From the NCBI RefSeq assembly GCF_000801315.1, contig NZ_CP010054.1, forward strand, positions 558,001 through 622,000: 64,000 nt of DNA, in the 5' to 3' direction. The stretch is from Hymenobacter sp. DG25B (GTDB taxonomy: Bacteria; Bacteroidota; Bacteroidia; Cytophagales; Hymenobacteraceae). The notes under the pieces are model-generated. The model saw only the letters and a program-made list of their open reading frames with translations. It had not been told where the DNA came from and did not search any database. This document shows, one piece after another, positions 8,407 through 17,415 of the stretch; within the stretch, counting starts at the first letter, position 1; the number at the start of each line of letters is the position of its first letter. A program made the position numbers and the translations under genes.

Positions 8407-9582
8407 TTACTGTAGCACGTGCGGCACAAACTCGGATAGATTGGTGATGAAAGCGGCGTCGCGGCGGAAGCCCAGCGCGCAGGCTTCCCCGGCCCAGAAT
8501 ACGCCCCCCTGATAGCGCCGCGCCTGCGGGTCCGTGGGCAGTTCAGCCCAGCGCTGGTATATGGCTGGTTGCTGCGCAAACTCGCCGGCTACAGCCGTAC
8601 CTTCTTGCCCGCCGGCCTTCAGCTCCGTTACGTTCTGCCCCTCGCGGCCCAGCATGGGCTTGCGCACGTGGTGCCCGCTGAGCGGCTGCAGCGAGGTTTC
8701 CAGCAACAGCGGATGATGCGGAAACACCTGCCAGAGCCAGGCCAGAATGCCTTTGCTTTGGAAGAGCAGCGAGTAGGTCGGGTTGGCAATGATAACGTCG
8801 CGGGAAAGCAGCAGCTGGGTAAGGTCCGCCGTTAAATCGGGCTCTTCCGTGGCCAGAATTTCCCACGGCACCAGCTTAAACAGGAAGCCAAACCGCTGCC
8901 ATTGTTCCGGCCCCACCTGGGCCCACACCCCGCGCTCATCACCCGCTACGGATACCTGCATGGCATCGGCGGAGCACACATGGGTGCTGGCAAAACCGGC
9001 CGCCCGGGCGGCTTCGGCCAGTATGGCGCAATTGGTTTCGTCTTCGGCGCTGCCGGGCAAATGCACCAGCAGCAGGCTGTTGTCCAGGTCGGGGTTGAGC
9101 GCCAGCCACTCACTGAGCTGGCCCTGCAGGCCTTCGAAGAGCCCGTTGGCCTGGCGCTCCTCATTGGCCTGGCCGGCGGCTACCAGGCTGGCCCACTGCA
9201 CCACGGCGGTTTCGGGCAGGCCGGTGGCCGTATCGGCATTAAACTCCAGCAGCTTAATGCCCTCGGCAGTGGCGGCCAGGTCGAAGCGCCCGTACAGGTG
9301 CCAGTGGCGCTCATCGTTCCAGGAATGCCGGACGGCCGCCCATAAGTTGGCAGGAATGGCCAGCAGCTGCAACAGGTCATCCGGAATGGGGTCGGGAATG
9401 GCCTGCACCAGCATTTCGTAGAGCGTGTCGGCGGCTTCCAGCAGGGCTTCGGCCTCGGCTTCAGAAAGCTGCACGGCCTCGCGGGCTACGTAGGCGGCGC
9501 AGGCATCTTCCACGGCCCACTCCCAACCCAGCGTACGAATGGCCGGCGTGACGTCGCCGGAAAGAGGAAGCAAGCGAATCAT
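8407..9582 (-). CDS. Glutathionylspermidine synthase family ATP-grasp protein
   Basis: A 391-residue protein matching the C-terminal ligase domain of glutathionylspermidine synthase (PF03738; E. coli YgiC/YjfC group) without the amidase domain. Visible are WHLYGRFDLA and KLLEFNADTATGLPET (nucleotide/metal region), FKLVPWEI, and near the C-terminus REGQNVTELKAGG and YQGGVFWAGEACALGFR. Family members without amidase probably ligate an amine or peptide by ATP; the true substrate is unknown. It lies 105 bases downstream of a glycine-rich lipoprotein gene on the same strand, the same order as ygiB-ygiC in E. coli. Confidence 0.87.
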   Translation of the reverse strand: MIRLLPLSGDVTPAIRTLGWEWAVEDACAAYVAREAVQLSEAEAEALLEAADTLYEMLVQAIPDPIPDDLLQLLAIPANLWAAVRHSWNDERHWHLYGRFDLAATAEGIKLLEFNADTATGLPETAVVQWASLVAAGQANEERQANGLFEGLQGQLSEWLALNPDLDNSLLLVHLPGSAEDETNCAILAEAARAAGFASTHVCSADAMQVSVAGDERGVWAQVGPEQWQRFGFLFKLVPWEILATEEPDLTADLTQLLLSRDVIIANPTYSLLFQSKGILAWLWQVFPHHPLLLETSLQPLSGHHVRKPMLGREGQNVTELKAGGQEGTAVAGEFAQQPAIYQRWAELPTDPQARRYQGGVFWAGEACALGFRRDAAFITNLSEFVPHVLQ

Positions 9583-9687
9583 ACGCTAATGAATTATGAA
9601 CGAGCTGGAAGGGTAAAAACGGCACCAGCAGCTCCTTTTTAGAAAGGCAGCTGCTGGTAGATCATGCGGATGGATGGCGGGCAATAA

Positions 9688-10359
9688 TCAGCCGCCGAAA
9701 CCGCCGCCATAGCCCCGGCTACCGAAGCCGCTGCTGCGGCCCATGCGCGGGGCGGTGCTGCGGTAAGCGCCCCGCGAGAACGTGCGGCTTTCCTGAATGC
9801 CGGCCGAGCGGGAGCTGCGGTTGCCGGAAAAGCCCCGACCAAAAAAGCCCCGACCCTGGGTTTCCCGCTCGCGGGCAACATTCTGGCGCCAGCCCATGTT
9901 GTTTTGCATCACGCCGGGGTTGGCGTAGTACCCGGGATTAGGCGTGAGGAAGCGGCCAGCCATGTAGCCAATGCCGCTCCACATGAGCACGTCCATCATG
10001 CCGGTACTGCCTACCCGGTTTTCGGGGTTCTGGCGGCTGTAGTCCTGCATTTGCTGTTGCAGGGCCTGGCCTTGCAGGGTATCTACTTTGCCATCAAAAT
10101 GATGCAGTATAGCCGCTACTTCCTCCTTGCCCGCGGGCCGCTCAGCCGTTATTTTCCACTCGCCCGGTTGCACCTCGGTCATTTCCGTGATAACGCCCTC
10201 ACTGTACGTTTCGCCGCTCCAGTCGCCGGAAGCGGTTTCCTCGGCGGTGCGGTTATCCGAAGAACAGCTGGGTAGTGCCGTGAGGCCTAAGCTAGCGGCC
10301 GCTGCAACCAACAGCAGGTTGCGCCGCCAGCTGCCAAGAGGATAGAAAGTCTTTTTCAT
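9688..10359 (-). CDS. Gly/Arg/Ser-rich lipoprotein upstream of the ATP-grasp gene (YgiB-like layout)
   Basis: 223 residues with a positively charged N-terminus, a hydrophobic signal segment and a lipobox-like LPSCSS at about 29-34. A polar middle part is followed by a short hydrophobic stretch VLMWSGIGYMAGRFL and a low-complexity tail rich in Gly, Ser, Arg and Phe. The same layout (lipoprotein signal, a GYMMGR-type segment, Ser/Gly tail) is found in the DUF1190 proteins YgiB/YjfM of E. coli, which also precede a glutathionylspermidine-synthase-like gene. Homology is inference from layout and gene order. The role is unknown, probably in the envelope. Confidence 0.75.
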   Translation of the reverse strand: MKKTFYPLGSWRRNLLLVAAAASLGLTALPSCSSDNRTAEETASGDWSGETYSEGVITEMTEVQPGEWKITAERPAGKEEVAAILHHFDGKVDTLQGQALQQQMQDYSRQNPENRVGSTGMMDVLMWSGIGYMAGRFLTPNPGYYANPGVMQNNMGWRQNVARERETQGRGFFGRGFSGNRSSRSAGIQESRTFSRGAYRSTAPRMGRSSGFGSRGYGGGFGG

Positions 10360-10478
10360 GGGAGGGGAGTGATGCCAGGGAGAATACCAGAAGACAGATG
10401 TGCGTTGGATGGCAACCTGCCTTTTGGAGAAGGATAGGGAATCCGAAAACTCAACGAGGGCGCGCCGAAATTCGTTTG

Positions 10479-10961
10479 CTAGAACCAGCGGGCAGCCGTT
10501 TGCATCAATTGCTCCAGAGCCTGCTGATCATCAAGGTCGAAGTCGTTGAGCTGGTCACTGTCAACATCCAATACGGCCACTACCTGTCCATCTTTTAGCA
10601 CGGGCACTACAATCTCCGACTTGGAATCGGAGCTGCAGGCAATATGACCGGGGAACTGCTCCACATCAGGCACTAAGATGGTTTTGGCCTGGTCCCAGCT
10701 GGTGCCGCATACGCCCTTACCACGGCGGATGCGCGTGCAGGCAATGGGCCCCTGAAACGGGCCGAGGACAAGCTCCTCTGCTTTCACCAGATAAAAACCC
10801 ACCCAGAAAAAACCAAAGGCCTGCCGCAATGCGGCCGCCGTGTTGGCCAGGTTGGCCACTAAATCCGGCTCGCCGGTAGTCAGGGCGTCAATTTGGGGGA
10901 GCAGCTGGCGGTATTGCTCGGCTTTGCTGAGCGTGGTATCTAAGAGAAGTTCTTCAGCCAT
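10479..10961 (-). CDS. msrC: Free methionine-(R)-sulfoxide reductase (GAF domain)
   Basis: A 160-residue single GAF-domain protein that reduces free methionine-(R)-sulfoxide with thioredoxin. The three diagnostic cysteines are Cys75 (PIACTRI), Cys85 (GKGVCG) and Cys109 (GHIACSS); their spacing of 10 and 24 residues equals that of E. coli fRMsr (Cys84/94/118). The SEIVVPV and AVLDVDS segments are typical too. The gene follows ribD on the same strand after 117 bases. The symbol follows E. coli usage. Confidence 0.92.
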   Translation of the reverse strand: MAEELLLDTTLSKAEQYRQLLPQIDALTTGEPDLVANLANTAAALRQAFGFFWVGFYLVKAEELVLGPFQGPIACTRIRRGKGVCGTSWDQAKTILVPDVEQFPGHIACSSDSKSEIVVPVLKDGQVVAVLDVDSDQLNDFDLDDQQALEQLMQTAARWF

Positions 10962-11078
10962 GATTGGGGATAGAAGTAAGGAGGACAGGTAACAGCGAAA
11001 CGCCGGCCCCGGTTCGGGTAGGAAAAGAGGCGGTGGGCCCGCAAAGGTAGCGGAGCCGCCGCAGGGCTGTGCGCTGGC

Positions 11079-12122
11079 TTAATACCCTTCGTTTTTCCGA
11101 TACACGAATACCTGATCCTGGCCGAGCGGGAATTGCTCGCGCAGGCCAGTGAGCCCGAGCCGGGGCGCTGCCACGCCGGCCCCCAAATGATTGGCGCTCC
11201 GCAGTACCCTGATTTCGTCCCAAAGCCCATCGGCCAGCAGGGTATTGAGCACGGTAGGCCCGCCTTCCACCAGCACCGATTGTACGTTGCGGCGGTACAG
11301 GTTTTCCAGAATCTGGGGGAACAGATCATCGGCCTCCGAGAGCTTCACGTAGCCCAGATTACCCTTGGTGGCGCGCTGGCGGTAGGTGTATACCAGCGTG
11401 GGTTGGGTGCCATCGAAAAGATGATGCGTGGGCGGCAAACTCAGGTTCTTATCGATAACCAGACGAATAGGCGCCGGGCCGGGCCATTCGCGCACGTTCA
11501 GGTAAGGGTTGTCGTGCAGCGCCGTGCGGGTGCCTACCAGAATGGCGTGCTCCTCGCCGCGCCACTGGTGCACGGCCATGCGGGCCAGCGCTCCACTGAT
11601 TTGAATGGGTTGATAAAACCGGCCGGAAAGAAATCCATCGGCCGTTTCGGCCCACTTCAGCACAATGTAGGGCCGCTTTTGCTCCTGAAAAGTGAAAAAA
11701 CGCCGGTTCAGCCAGCGGCCTTCCGCTTCCAGCACGCCGGTTTCTACTTTAATGCCCGCCGCACGCAGCCTGGCCAGGCCGCTGCCCGCTACCAGCGGGT
11801 TGGGGTCGAGGTTGCAGACCACCACTTCGGGAATGCCTTTGGCGATGAGCTGGTCGGCACAGGGCGGGGTTTTGCCGTGGTGGGAGCAGGGCTCCAGGGT
11901 CACGTACGCGCGGCTGTGCGGCAGCAGCGCCGGCTCCGACACCGATTCCAGGGCATTTACCTCCGCATGGGGCCCACCATACTGCCGGTGCCAGCCTTCC
12001 CCAATAATGCGCCCCTGATGGGTGATAACGCAGCCTACCAACGGGTTAGGGCGGGTATAGCCAGTGCCCAGGCGCGCCAGGTCCAAGGCGCGGCGCATCA
12101 TCAGGTCGTCAACAGCAGTCAT
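11079..12122 (-). CDS. ribD: Riboflavin biosynthesis protein RibD (deaminase/reductase)
   Basis: Bifunctional enzyme of riboflavin synthesis: an N-terminal pyrimidine deaminase and a C-terminal 5-amino-6-ribosylamino-uracil reductase. The zinc site is complete: HAE (His52, Glu54) and PCSHHGKTPPC (Cys79, Cys88). The reductase part starts at about 150 (RPYIVLKWAETADGFLSG) and contains SVLVEGGPTVL. The 347-residue length is normal. It is divergent from prmC with only about 100 bases between the start codons. Confidence 0.95.
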   Translation of the reverse strand: MTAVDDLMMRRALDLARLGTGYTRPNPLVGCVITHQGRIIGEGWHRQYGGPHAEVNALESVSEPALLPHSRAYVTLEPCSHHGKTPPCADQLIAKGIPEVVVCNLDPNPLVAGSGLARLRAAGIKVETGVLEAEGRWLNRRFFTFQEQKRPYIVLKWAETADGFLSGRFYQPIQISGALARMAVHQWRGEEHAILVGTRTALHDNPYLNVREWPGPAPIRLVIDKNLSLPPTHHLFDGTQPTLVYTYRQRATKGNLGYVKLSEADDLFPQILENLYRRNVQSVLVEGGPTVLNTLLADGLWDEIRVLRSANHLGAGVAAPRLGLTGLREQFPLGQDQVFVYRKNEGY

Positions 12123-12138
12123 AGCCGGGTGGGGAGCG

Positions 12139-12146
12139 TAACTTTG
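12139..12146 (+). promoter_or_regulatory. -7 element for prmC
   Basis: TAACTTTG matches TAnnTTTG, 75 bases before ATG 12221 and within the divergent ribD-prmC gap. No clear -33 TTG is seen. Confidence 0.45.
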
Positions 12147-12220
12147 TGAAGCCGAAGGTACGAAACCCCGCCGAGGCCCGACTGTACGCTGTGTCTTTCT
12201 TCGTCTATCCGCTTGCCGCC

Positions 12221-13093
12221 ATGACCATTCGCCAGCTCACTGCCTCCCTTACTGATAGCCTGCAGGCCCTGTACCCGGAGCCGGAAGCGGCGGCCATTGC
12301 CGGGCTGGTGCTGGAGCATGTGCTGACTATTTCGCCCCTGCAGCGGCGTATGCAGGCCAATGAAGAAGTGGCCCCCGCCGTGGCACGGCAGGTGGAGGCC
12401 ATCCAGCAACGGCTGCTCCGGCATGAGCCGGTGCAATACGTACTAGGGGTGGCGCACTTTGCGGGTATGGATTTGGAGGTAACGCCCGCCACCCTCATTC
12501 CCCGGCCCGAAACCGAAGAGCTTGTGCAGCTGATTGTGGAGGAGCAGCAAGCGCACCGCATCGGCTTAACTCTTTTGGATATAGGTACGGGCAGCGGCTG
12601 TATTGCGCTGGCTTTGTACCAGGCGCTAAAGCCGCAGCGCGCTATTGCCGTCGATATTTCGGTGGAAGCGCTGAACGTAGCCCGCCGGAATGCCGTGCGC
12701 TATGGCTGTGCGGTTGAGTTTCAGCAGCTGGATATTCTACAGGCCACGCCGGCCGATATCCTGCCGCATTCCCTGCAGGTTCTGGTCAGCAACCCGCCCT
12801 ATGTGCTGGAGAACGAGCGGCCCCTCATGCGCCGCAACGTGCTGGACTATGAGCCCGCCACCGCCTTATTCGTGCCGGATAATGACCCGCTGCTTTTTTA
12901 CCGGCGCATTGCGGAGCTGGGCAGGGAGCTGTTGAAACCGGGTGGCGCGCTGTATTTTGAAATCAATGAGCAATATGCCCGGGAGTTGTGCCAGCTGCTG
13001 ACAGCAGTAGGCTACCAGGCTATAGCTCCTCGCCCCGACCTGTTTGGCAAGGACCGGATGGTGCGCGCGACGTGGCCCGGGCAGGCCTCATAA
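12221..13093 (+). CDS. prmC: Peptide chain release factor N5-glutamine methyltransferase
   Basis: SAM-dependent enzyme that methylates the Gln of the GGQ motif in release factors RF1/RF2. 290 residues: an N-terminal helical domain, then the Rossmann methyltransferase with LLDIGTGSGCIAL (SAM loop, about 118-130) and the catalytic NPPY at 191-194. IPRPETEEL before the SAM loop is the family signature. ATG 12221 is preferred; the longer in-frame reading from 12146 would begin at the promoter motif. Confidence 0.93.
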   Translation: MTIRQLTASLTDSLQALYPEPEAAAIAGLVLEHVLTISPLQRRMQANEEVAPAVARQVEAIQQRLLRHEPVQYVLGVAHFAGMDLEVTPATLIPRPETEELVQLIVEEQQAHRIGLTLLDIGTGSGCIALALYQALKPQRAIAVDISVEALNVARRNAVRYGCAVEFQQLDILQATPADILPHSLQVLVSNPPYVLENERPLMRRNVLDYEPATALFVPDNDPLLFYRRIAELGRELLKPGGALYFEINEQYARELCQLLTAVGYQAIAPRPDLFGKDRMVRATWPGQAS

Positions 13094-13145
13094 TTACGTA
13101 ACGTAGTAATGCTCACCCTCCAATTTATTAAACTGATAAAAGCCG

Positions 13146-13153
13146 TACCTTTG
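13146..13153 (+). promoter_or_regulatory. -7 element of the nucleotide-sugar cluster
   Basis: TACCTTTG matches TAnnTTTG, 34 bases before ATG 13188. The AT-rich stretch 13121-13140 lies where the -33 box would be, without a clean TTG. It probably drives the 13.2-19.4 kb genes. Confidence 0.5.
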
Positions 13154-13187
13154 CCGGCTCAAATCTGCTGAACTACCCGCTGCCGGA

Positions 13188-13787
13188 ATGCCCGACGCTG
13201 TCCTGTACTTTGCTCACCCGACTGCCGTTCTCGATGAAGGCTGCCGCATTGGCAAAGGCTGCCGCATCTGGCATTTTTCGCATCTGATGACGGGCTGCCA
13301 GCTGGGAGCCGGCTGCAGCATAGGTCAGAACGTAATGATTGCGCCTGGCGTAGTGCTGGGGCAGAATGTGAAAGTACAGAACAACGTTTCCCTGTACTCT
13401 GGCGTAACCTGCGCCGATGACGTCTTCCTTGGCCCATCGGTGGTTTTTACCAATGTGCGGAATCCCCGGAGCGCCGTGCCGCGCCGCGACCAGTACCAGC
13501 CTACCGTGCTGGAACGGGGCGTGAGTGTGGGCGCCAACAGCACTATTGTGTGCGGTGTGCGCCTGGGAGAATATGCCTTTGTAGGAGCCGGCTCCGTCAT
13601 TACCCACGACGTGCCGGCCTATGCTCTGGTATATGGCAACCCCGCCCGCCAGCAGGGCTGGATGAGCAGATACGGGCACCGGCTGCATTTTAATGCCGAC
13701 GGAGAAGCTGTTTGCCCGGAAAGCAACGAACAATATCAGTTACAGAATAATAAGGTTTTTCCTTTTAGCACCCGCACCAACCCATAA
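13188..13787 (+). CDS. Left-handed beta-helix sugar N-acetyltransferase
   Basis: 199 residues made mostly of hexapeptide repeats ([73 protein letters not shown]), the fold of WbpD/FdtC-type acetyltransferases that acetylate amino sugars on a nucleotide carrier. The segment [17 protein letters not shown] between coils is typical of the UDP-3-amino-sugar acetyltransferase group. The next gene starts 5 bases after the stop, so the two are an operon. The exact sugar (UDP-GlcNAc3N-type acid or dTDP-Fuc3N) cannot be decided here. Confidence 0.88.
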   Translation: MPDAVLYFAHPTAVLDEGCRIGKGCRIWHFSHLMTGCQLGAGCSIGQNVMIAPGVVLGQNVKVQNNVSLYSGVTCADDVFLGPSVVFTNVRNPRSAVPRRDQYQPTVLERGVSVGANSTIVCGVRLGEYAFVGAGSVITHDVPAYALVYGNPARQQGWMSRYGHRLHFNADGEAVCPESNEQYQLQNNKVFPFSTRTNP

Positions 13788-13791
13788 TATC

Positions 13792-15087
13792 GTGTACGAG
13801 CAACTGCTTCAAAAACAGGCCAAGCTGGCCGTCATTGGCCTCGGGTATGTGGGCCTGCCCATTGCCCTCGAGTTTGCCCGCAAAATCAGTGTTATCGGTT
13901 TCGATATCAACGCGCAGCGTGTAGAGCTGATGCGCAATAATATTGACCCCAGCGGTGAGCTGGAGGCCAAAGACTTTGAGGGCGTCGACATTACGTTCAC
14001 CGACTCGCTGGACGTACTGCGCGAAGCCCAATTCTTTATTGTGGCGGTGCCTACGCCTATTGATGAGCACGCCATGCCTGATCTGCGCCCCCTGCTGGCG
14101 GCCTCGGCCACGGTAGGCAAAGTGCTCAAGAAGGGCGACTATGTGGTGTTTGAATCCACCGTTTATCCCGGCTGCACCGAAGACGACTGCATCCCGGTAA
14201 TGGAAAAGCTCTCGGGCCTGAAATTCCCTGAGGACTTTAAAGTAGGCTACTCCCCGGAGCGCATTAACCCCGGTGATAAAGAGCATACGCTGGCCCGCAT
14301 CGTGAAAGTGGTATCCGGCTGTGATGCCGAGTCGCTGGACCTGATTGCCAAAGTATATGAGTTGGTGATTACCGCCGGCGTACACCGGGCCAGCAGCATT
14401 AAAGTAGCCGAGGCCGCCAAAATCATCGAAAACACCCAGCGCGACGTGAACATTGCGTTGATGAATGAGCTGTCGATGATTTTTGACCGCATGAGCATCA
14501 ACACTTATGAGGTGCTGGAAGCTGCCGGTACCAAGTGGAACTTCCTGAAGTTTTCGCCTGGTCTGGTAGGTGGCCACTGCATTGGCGTAGACCCTTACTA
14601 CCTCACCTACAAAGCCAAAGAGCTGGGCTATGATGCCAAGGTGATTCTCTCCGGTCGCACCACCAATGATAACATGGGCGCCTACATCGCACGCAAAACC
14701 GTGCAGATGATGATTAAAAAAGGCAAAGACGTAGCCAAAAGCAAAGTGCTGGTGATGGGCGCCACGTTCAAGGAAAATGTGGAGGATATCCGCAATTCCA
14801 AAGTGGCCGATGTAATCCAGGAGCTGAAGAACTTCTCCGTAAACGTAGACATCGTGGACCCACACGCTGATTCCGATGAGCTGCACCATGAGTACGGCTT
14901 CCGCCTGACAGATCCGGCAGCTATCAGCAAAGATTACGATGCCGTTATTGTCGCCGTAAGCCATGCTCCGTACACAGAGCTGGATGAGGCTTATTTCCAG
15001 TCGATTACCAGCGACAATGCGGTGCTGGTTGACATCAAGGGCCTGTACCGTGGCCAGATGCAGGAGCTGCAGTACTGGAGTTTGTAA
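13792..15087 (+). CDS. UDP-N-acetylhexosamine 6-dehydrogenase (WbpA/TviB-like nucleotide sugar dehydrogenase)
   Basis: Oxidises UDP-GlcNAc (or UDP-GalNAc) to the uronic acid with two NAD+. 431 residues from GTG 13792: a Rossmann site AVIGLGYVGLPIALEF at residues 13-28, the central region EAAKIIENTQRDVNIALMNE, the catalytic Cys263 in VGGHCIGVDPYYL, and a C-terminal UDP-binding domain with MGATFKENVEDIRNSK. It is closer to Vi-antigen TviB/WbpA than to UDP-glucose dehydrogenase. GTG was chosen because the upstream in-frame ATG at 13693 lies inside the acetyltransferase gene. It is tightly coupled to that gene. Confidence 0.9.
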   Translation: MYEQLLQKQAKLAVIGLGYVGLPIALEFARKISVIGFDINAQRVELMRNNIDPSGELEAKDFEGVDITFTDSLDVLREAQFFIVAVPTPIDEHAMPDLRPLLAASATVGKVLKKGDYVVFESTVYPGCTEDDCIPVMEKLSGLKFPEDFKVGYSPERINPGDKEHTLARIVKVVSGCDAESLDLIAKVYELVITAGVHRASSIKVAEAAKIIENTQRDVNIALMNELSMIFDRMSINTYEVLEAAGTKWNFLKFSPGLVGGHCIGVDPYYLTYKAKELGYDAKVILSGRTTNDNMGAYIARKTVQMMIKKGKDVAKSKVLVMGATFKENVEDIRNSKVADVIQELKNFSVNVDIVDPHADSDELHHEYGFRLTDPAAISKDYDAVIVAVSHAPYTELDEAYFQSITSDNAVLVDIKGLYRGQMQELQYWSL

Positions 15088-15098
15088 TTCGATTATTA

Positions 15099-15150
15099 AC
15101 TGCTGCCGGTTTTCCGACGCCTGGTTAGGGTTCGGATAACCGGCAGCAGT
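15099..15150 (+). other. Intra-cluster hairpin
   Basis: A 13-bp perfect inverted repeat (15099-15111 with 15138-15150) fills most of the gap between the dehydrogenase and galE. No T-run follows, so it may be an mRNA processing or stability structure, or an attenuator, not a simple terminator. Confidence 0.45.
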
Positions 15151-15170
15151 CGATTAAAAGCCAAGACTAT

Positions 15171-16202
15171 ATGGAAAGGACGAAGATTCTGGTAACCGGC
15201 GGGGCGGGCTATATTGGCTCCCATGCCGTGGTAGAGCTGTACGAAGCTGGTTTTCTGCCGGTTATTATCGATAATTTCAGCAACTCCCGGGAGTCGGTGC
15301 TGGAAGGCATTGAGCAGATTCTGGGCGTGCGGGTACCGTTCCATAAAGTTGACTGCAACGACGCGGAGACTATGCGCGCCGTTTTCGCCGAGGAGGGCAA
15401 CCTGCGGGGGGTGATTCACTTTGCTGCTTACAAAGCAGTAGGGGAATCAGTGGAAAAGCCGTTGGAGTATTACCAGAACAATGTCGGCTCGCTGCTTACG
15501 CTCCTGCAGGTGATGCGCGAGTTTGGCGTGGATGCCCTGGTGTTTTCGTCGTCCTGCACGGTGTATGGCATTCCGGATCAGCTGCCCGTAACGGAGCAAA
15601 CGCCCACCAAAAAAGCCAACTCGCCCTACGGTGCTACCAAGCAGATGTGCGAGGATATTCTGCGCGATGTGGCGGCGGCGCCCAGCACCAGGCTGAAAAG
15701 TATTCTGCTGCGCTACTTCAATCCGGTAGGTGCTCATCCTTCCGCCAAAATTGGGGAGCTGCCCCTGGGCGTACCGCAAAACCTGGTGCCCTATGTTACT
15801 CAGACGGCGGCCGGCATCCGGGAAAAGCTCACCATTTATGGTGACACCTACGATACGCCCGATGGCACCAACATTCGGGACTATGTGCACGTGGTAGACC
15901 TCGCCAAGGCACACATCGTGGCAGTGCAGCGCCTGCTGGACGGCCAAGGCGACAAGGTAGAAACCTTTAACATTGGCACCGGCCGGGGTAACTCCGTGCT
16001 GGAAGTAGTACATGCCTTTGAGCGTGCCACGGGCCAGAAGCTGAATTACGTTATTGGCCCACCCCGGGCCGGTGATGTGCCGGCCATTTACGCGGATGTA
16101 ACCAAGGCCACGCAGGAGTTGGGCTTCCGCACCACCTCCACGCTTGAGCAGGCGCTGGCCAGTTCCTGGAAGTGGCAGCAGTCCTTGGAAGCAGTTAGCT
16201 AG
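15171..16202 (+). CDS. galE: UDP-glucose 4-epimerase
   Basis: Interconverts UDP-glucose and UDP-galactose. It is a 343-residue extended SDR: NAD site VTGGAGYIGSH, active-site SSSCTVYG and Tyr153-x3-Lys157 in SPYGATKQMCED, then RYFNPVGAHPS and GTNIRDYVHVVDL, both typical of GalE. Use of UDP-GlcNAc as well is possible. Same strand and spacing as the surrounding sugar genes. Confidence 0.93.
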   Translation: MERTKILVTGGAGYIGSHAVVELYEAGFLPVIIDNFSNSRESVLEGIEQILGVRVPFHKVDCNDAETMRAVFAEEGNLRGVIHFAAYKAVGESVEKPLEYYQNNVGSLLTLLQVMREFGVDALVFSSSCTVYGIPDQLPVTEQTPTKKANSPYGATKQMCEDILRDVAAAPSTRLKSILLRYFNPVGAHPSAKIGELPLGVPQNLVPYVTQTAAGIREKLTIYGDTYDTPDGTNIRDYVHVVDLAKAHIVAVQRLLDGQGDKVETFNIGTGRGNSVLEVVHAFERATGQKLNYVIGPPRAGDVPAIYADVTKATQELGFRTTSTLEQALASSWKWQQSLEAVS

Positions 16203-16261
16203 TAGCTTTTTGCTTACTTTTTTTCAACAGGCTGTTTGCTAATAGCCAATAGTTTAAATAG

Positions 16262-17314
16262 ATGAAAATCATTATCACCGGCGGGGCCGGCTTCATTGGG
16301 TCGCACGTGGTGCGCCTGTTCGTAACCAAGTACCCGGAGTATCAGATTCTGAACCTGGATGCCTTGACCTACGCCGGCAACCTGGAAAACCTGCGGGACA
16401 TCGAAAATGCGCCTAACTACCGTCTGGTGAAAGGCGACATCACGGATCAGGCCTTTGTGGATCAGCTGTTTGCTACTGAGGAGCCTGATGCGGTAATTCA
16501 CCTCGCCGCCGAAAGCCACGTCGACCGCAGCATCACCGATCCGCTGGCCTTTGTGAAAACCAATGTGCTGGGCACGGTGCACCTGCTGAATGCCGCCAAA
16601 AACCTGTGGAAGCCACTGGGCTACGAGGGCAAAACCTTCTACCACGTAAGCACCGATGAAGTGTACGGCTCCCTAGAAATGGGACCAGAGATGTTCACCG
16701 AAGACACCGCCTACGACCCCCGCTCACCCTATTCGGCCTCCAAAGCCGCTTCCGACCACTTTGTGCGGGCCTGGTACCATACCTACCACATGCCGGTAAA
16801 ATTGAGCAACTGCTCCAATAACTACGGCCCCAACCACTTCCCGGAAAAGCTGATTCCGTTGGCCATTCACCGCATTCAGCACGGCGAAGCCATTCCGGTG
16901 TACGGCAAGGGCGAAAACGTGCGCGACTGGCTGTTCGTGAAAGACCACGCCACCGCCATCGACGCCGTGTTCCACAAGGGCAAGGTGGGCGAAACCTACA
17001 ACATCGGCGGCGTGAATGAGTGGATGAATATCGACCTGATTCACTTGCTCTGCGACACGCTGGACGAGAAAACCGGCCAGGCAAAAGGCACCTCGCGCAA
17101 GCTTATCACCTTTGTAACCGACCGCGCCGGCCACGACCTGCGCTACGCCATCGACTCCAGCAAAATCATGAACGAGCTGGGCTGGAAGCCGTCTGTGACT
17201 TTTGAACAAGGCCTGAGCCAGACGGTAGACTGGTATCTGCAGAACCAGGAATGGCTCGACCACGTGACCAGCGGCGCCTACCAGCAGTATTATCAGCAGC
17301 AGTATAATCGCTAA
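16262..17314 (+). CDS. rfbB: dTDP-glucose 4,6-dehydratase
   Basis: Makes dTDP-4-keto-6-deoxyglucose, the precursor of rhamnose and other 6-deoxy sugars. 350 residues: ITGGAGFIGSHVV, the diagnostic HVSTDEVYGSL region, Tyr157-x3-Lys161 in PYSASKAASDHFV, NCSNNYGPNHFPEKLIP and GENVRDWLFVKDH. It works with RfbA (18490) in this cluster. RfbC and RfbD for rhamnose are not in the window, so the product may be another 6-deoxy sugar or they lie elsewhere. Confidence 0.95.
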   Translation: MKIIITGGAGFIGSHVVRLFVTKYPEYQILNLDALTYAGNLENLRDIENAPNYRLVKGDITDQAFVDQLFATEEPDAVIHLAAESHVDRSITDPLAFVKTNVLGTVHLLNAAKNLWKPLGYEGKTFYHVSTDEVYGSLEMGPEMFTEDTAYDPRSPYSASKAASDHFVRAWYHTYHMPVKLSNCSNNYGPNHFPEKLIPLAIHRIQHGEAIPVYGKGENVRDWLFVKDHATAIDAVFHKGKVGETYNIGGVNEWMNIDLIHLLCDTLDEKTGQAKGTSRKLITFVTDRAGHDLRYAIDSSKIMNELGWKPSVTFEQGLSQTVDWYLQNQEWLDHVTSGAYQQYYQQQYNR

Positions 17315-17415
17315 GGCATCAAATTTAAACTCTGAGTGTTGGCTGTTGAATTGCTTGACCCGCCCGTGCGTTGTCTGAAATTCAACATTCAGCATTTAAC
17401 ACTAAAGATTTCCTC

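Noticed and set aside
13765..14964. 399-residue minus-strand frame opposite the dehydrogenase
   Set aside because: It overlaps a certain nucleotide-sugar dehydrogenase and shows only His/Gly-rich antisense composition.
17320..17415. TTCAACATTCAGCATTTAACAC and partial inverse as a regulatory hairpin
   Set aside because: Pairing is broken and imperfect; it looks like AT-rich repeat filler common in this phylum, and I cannot support a function.
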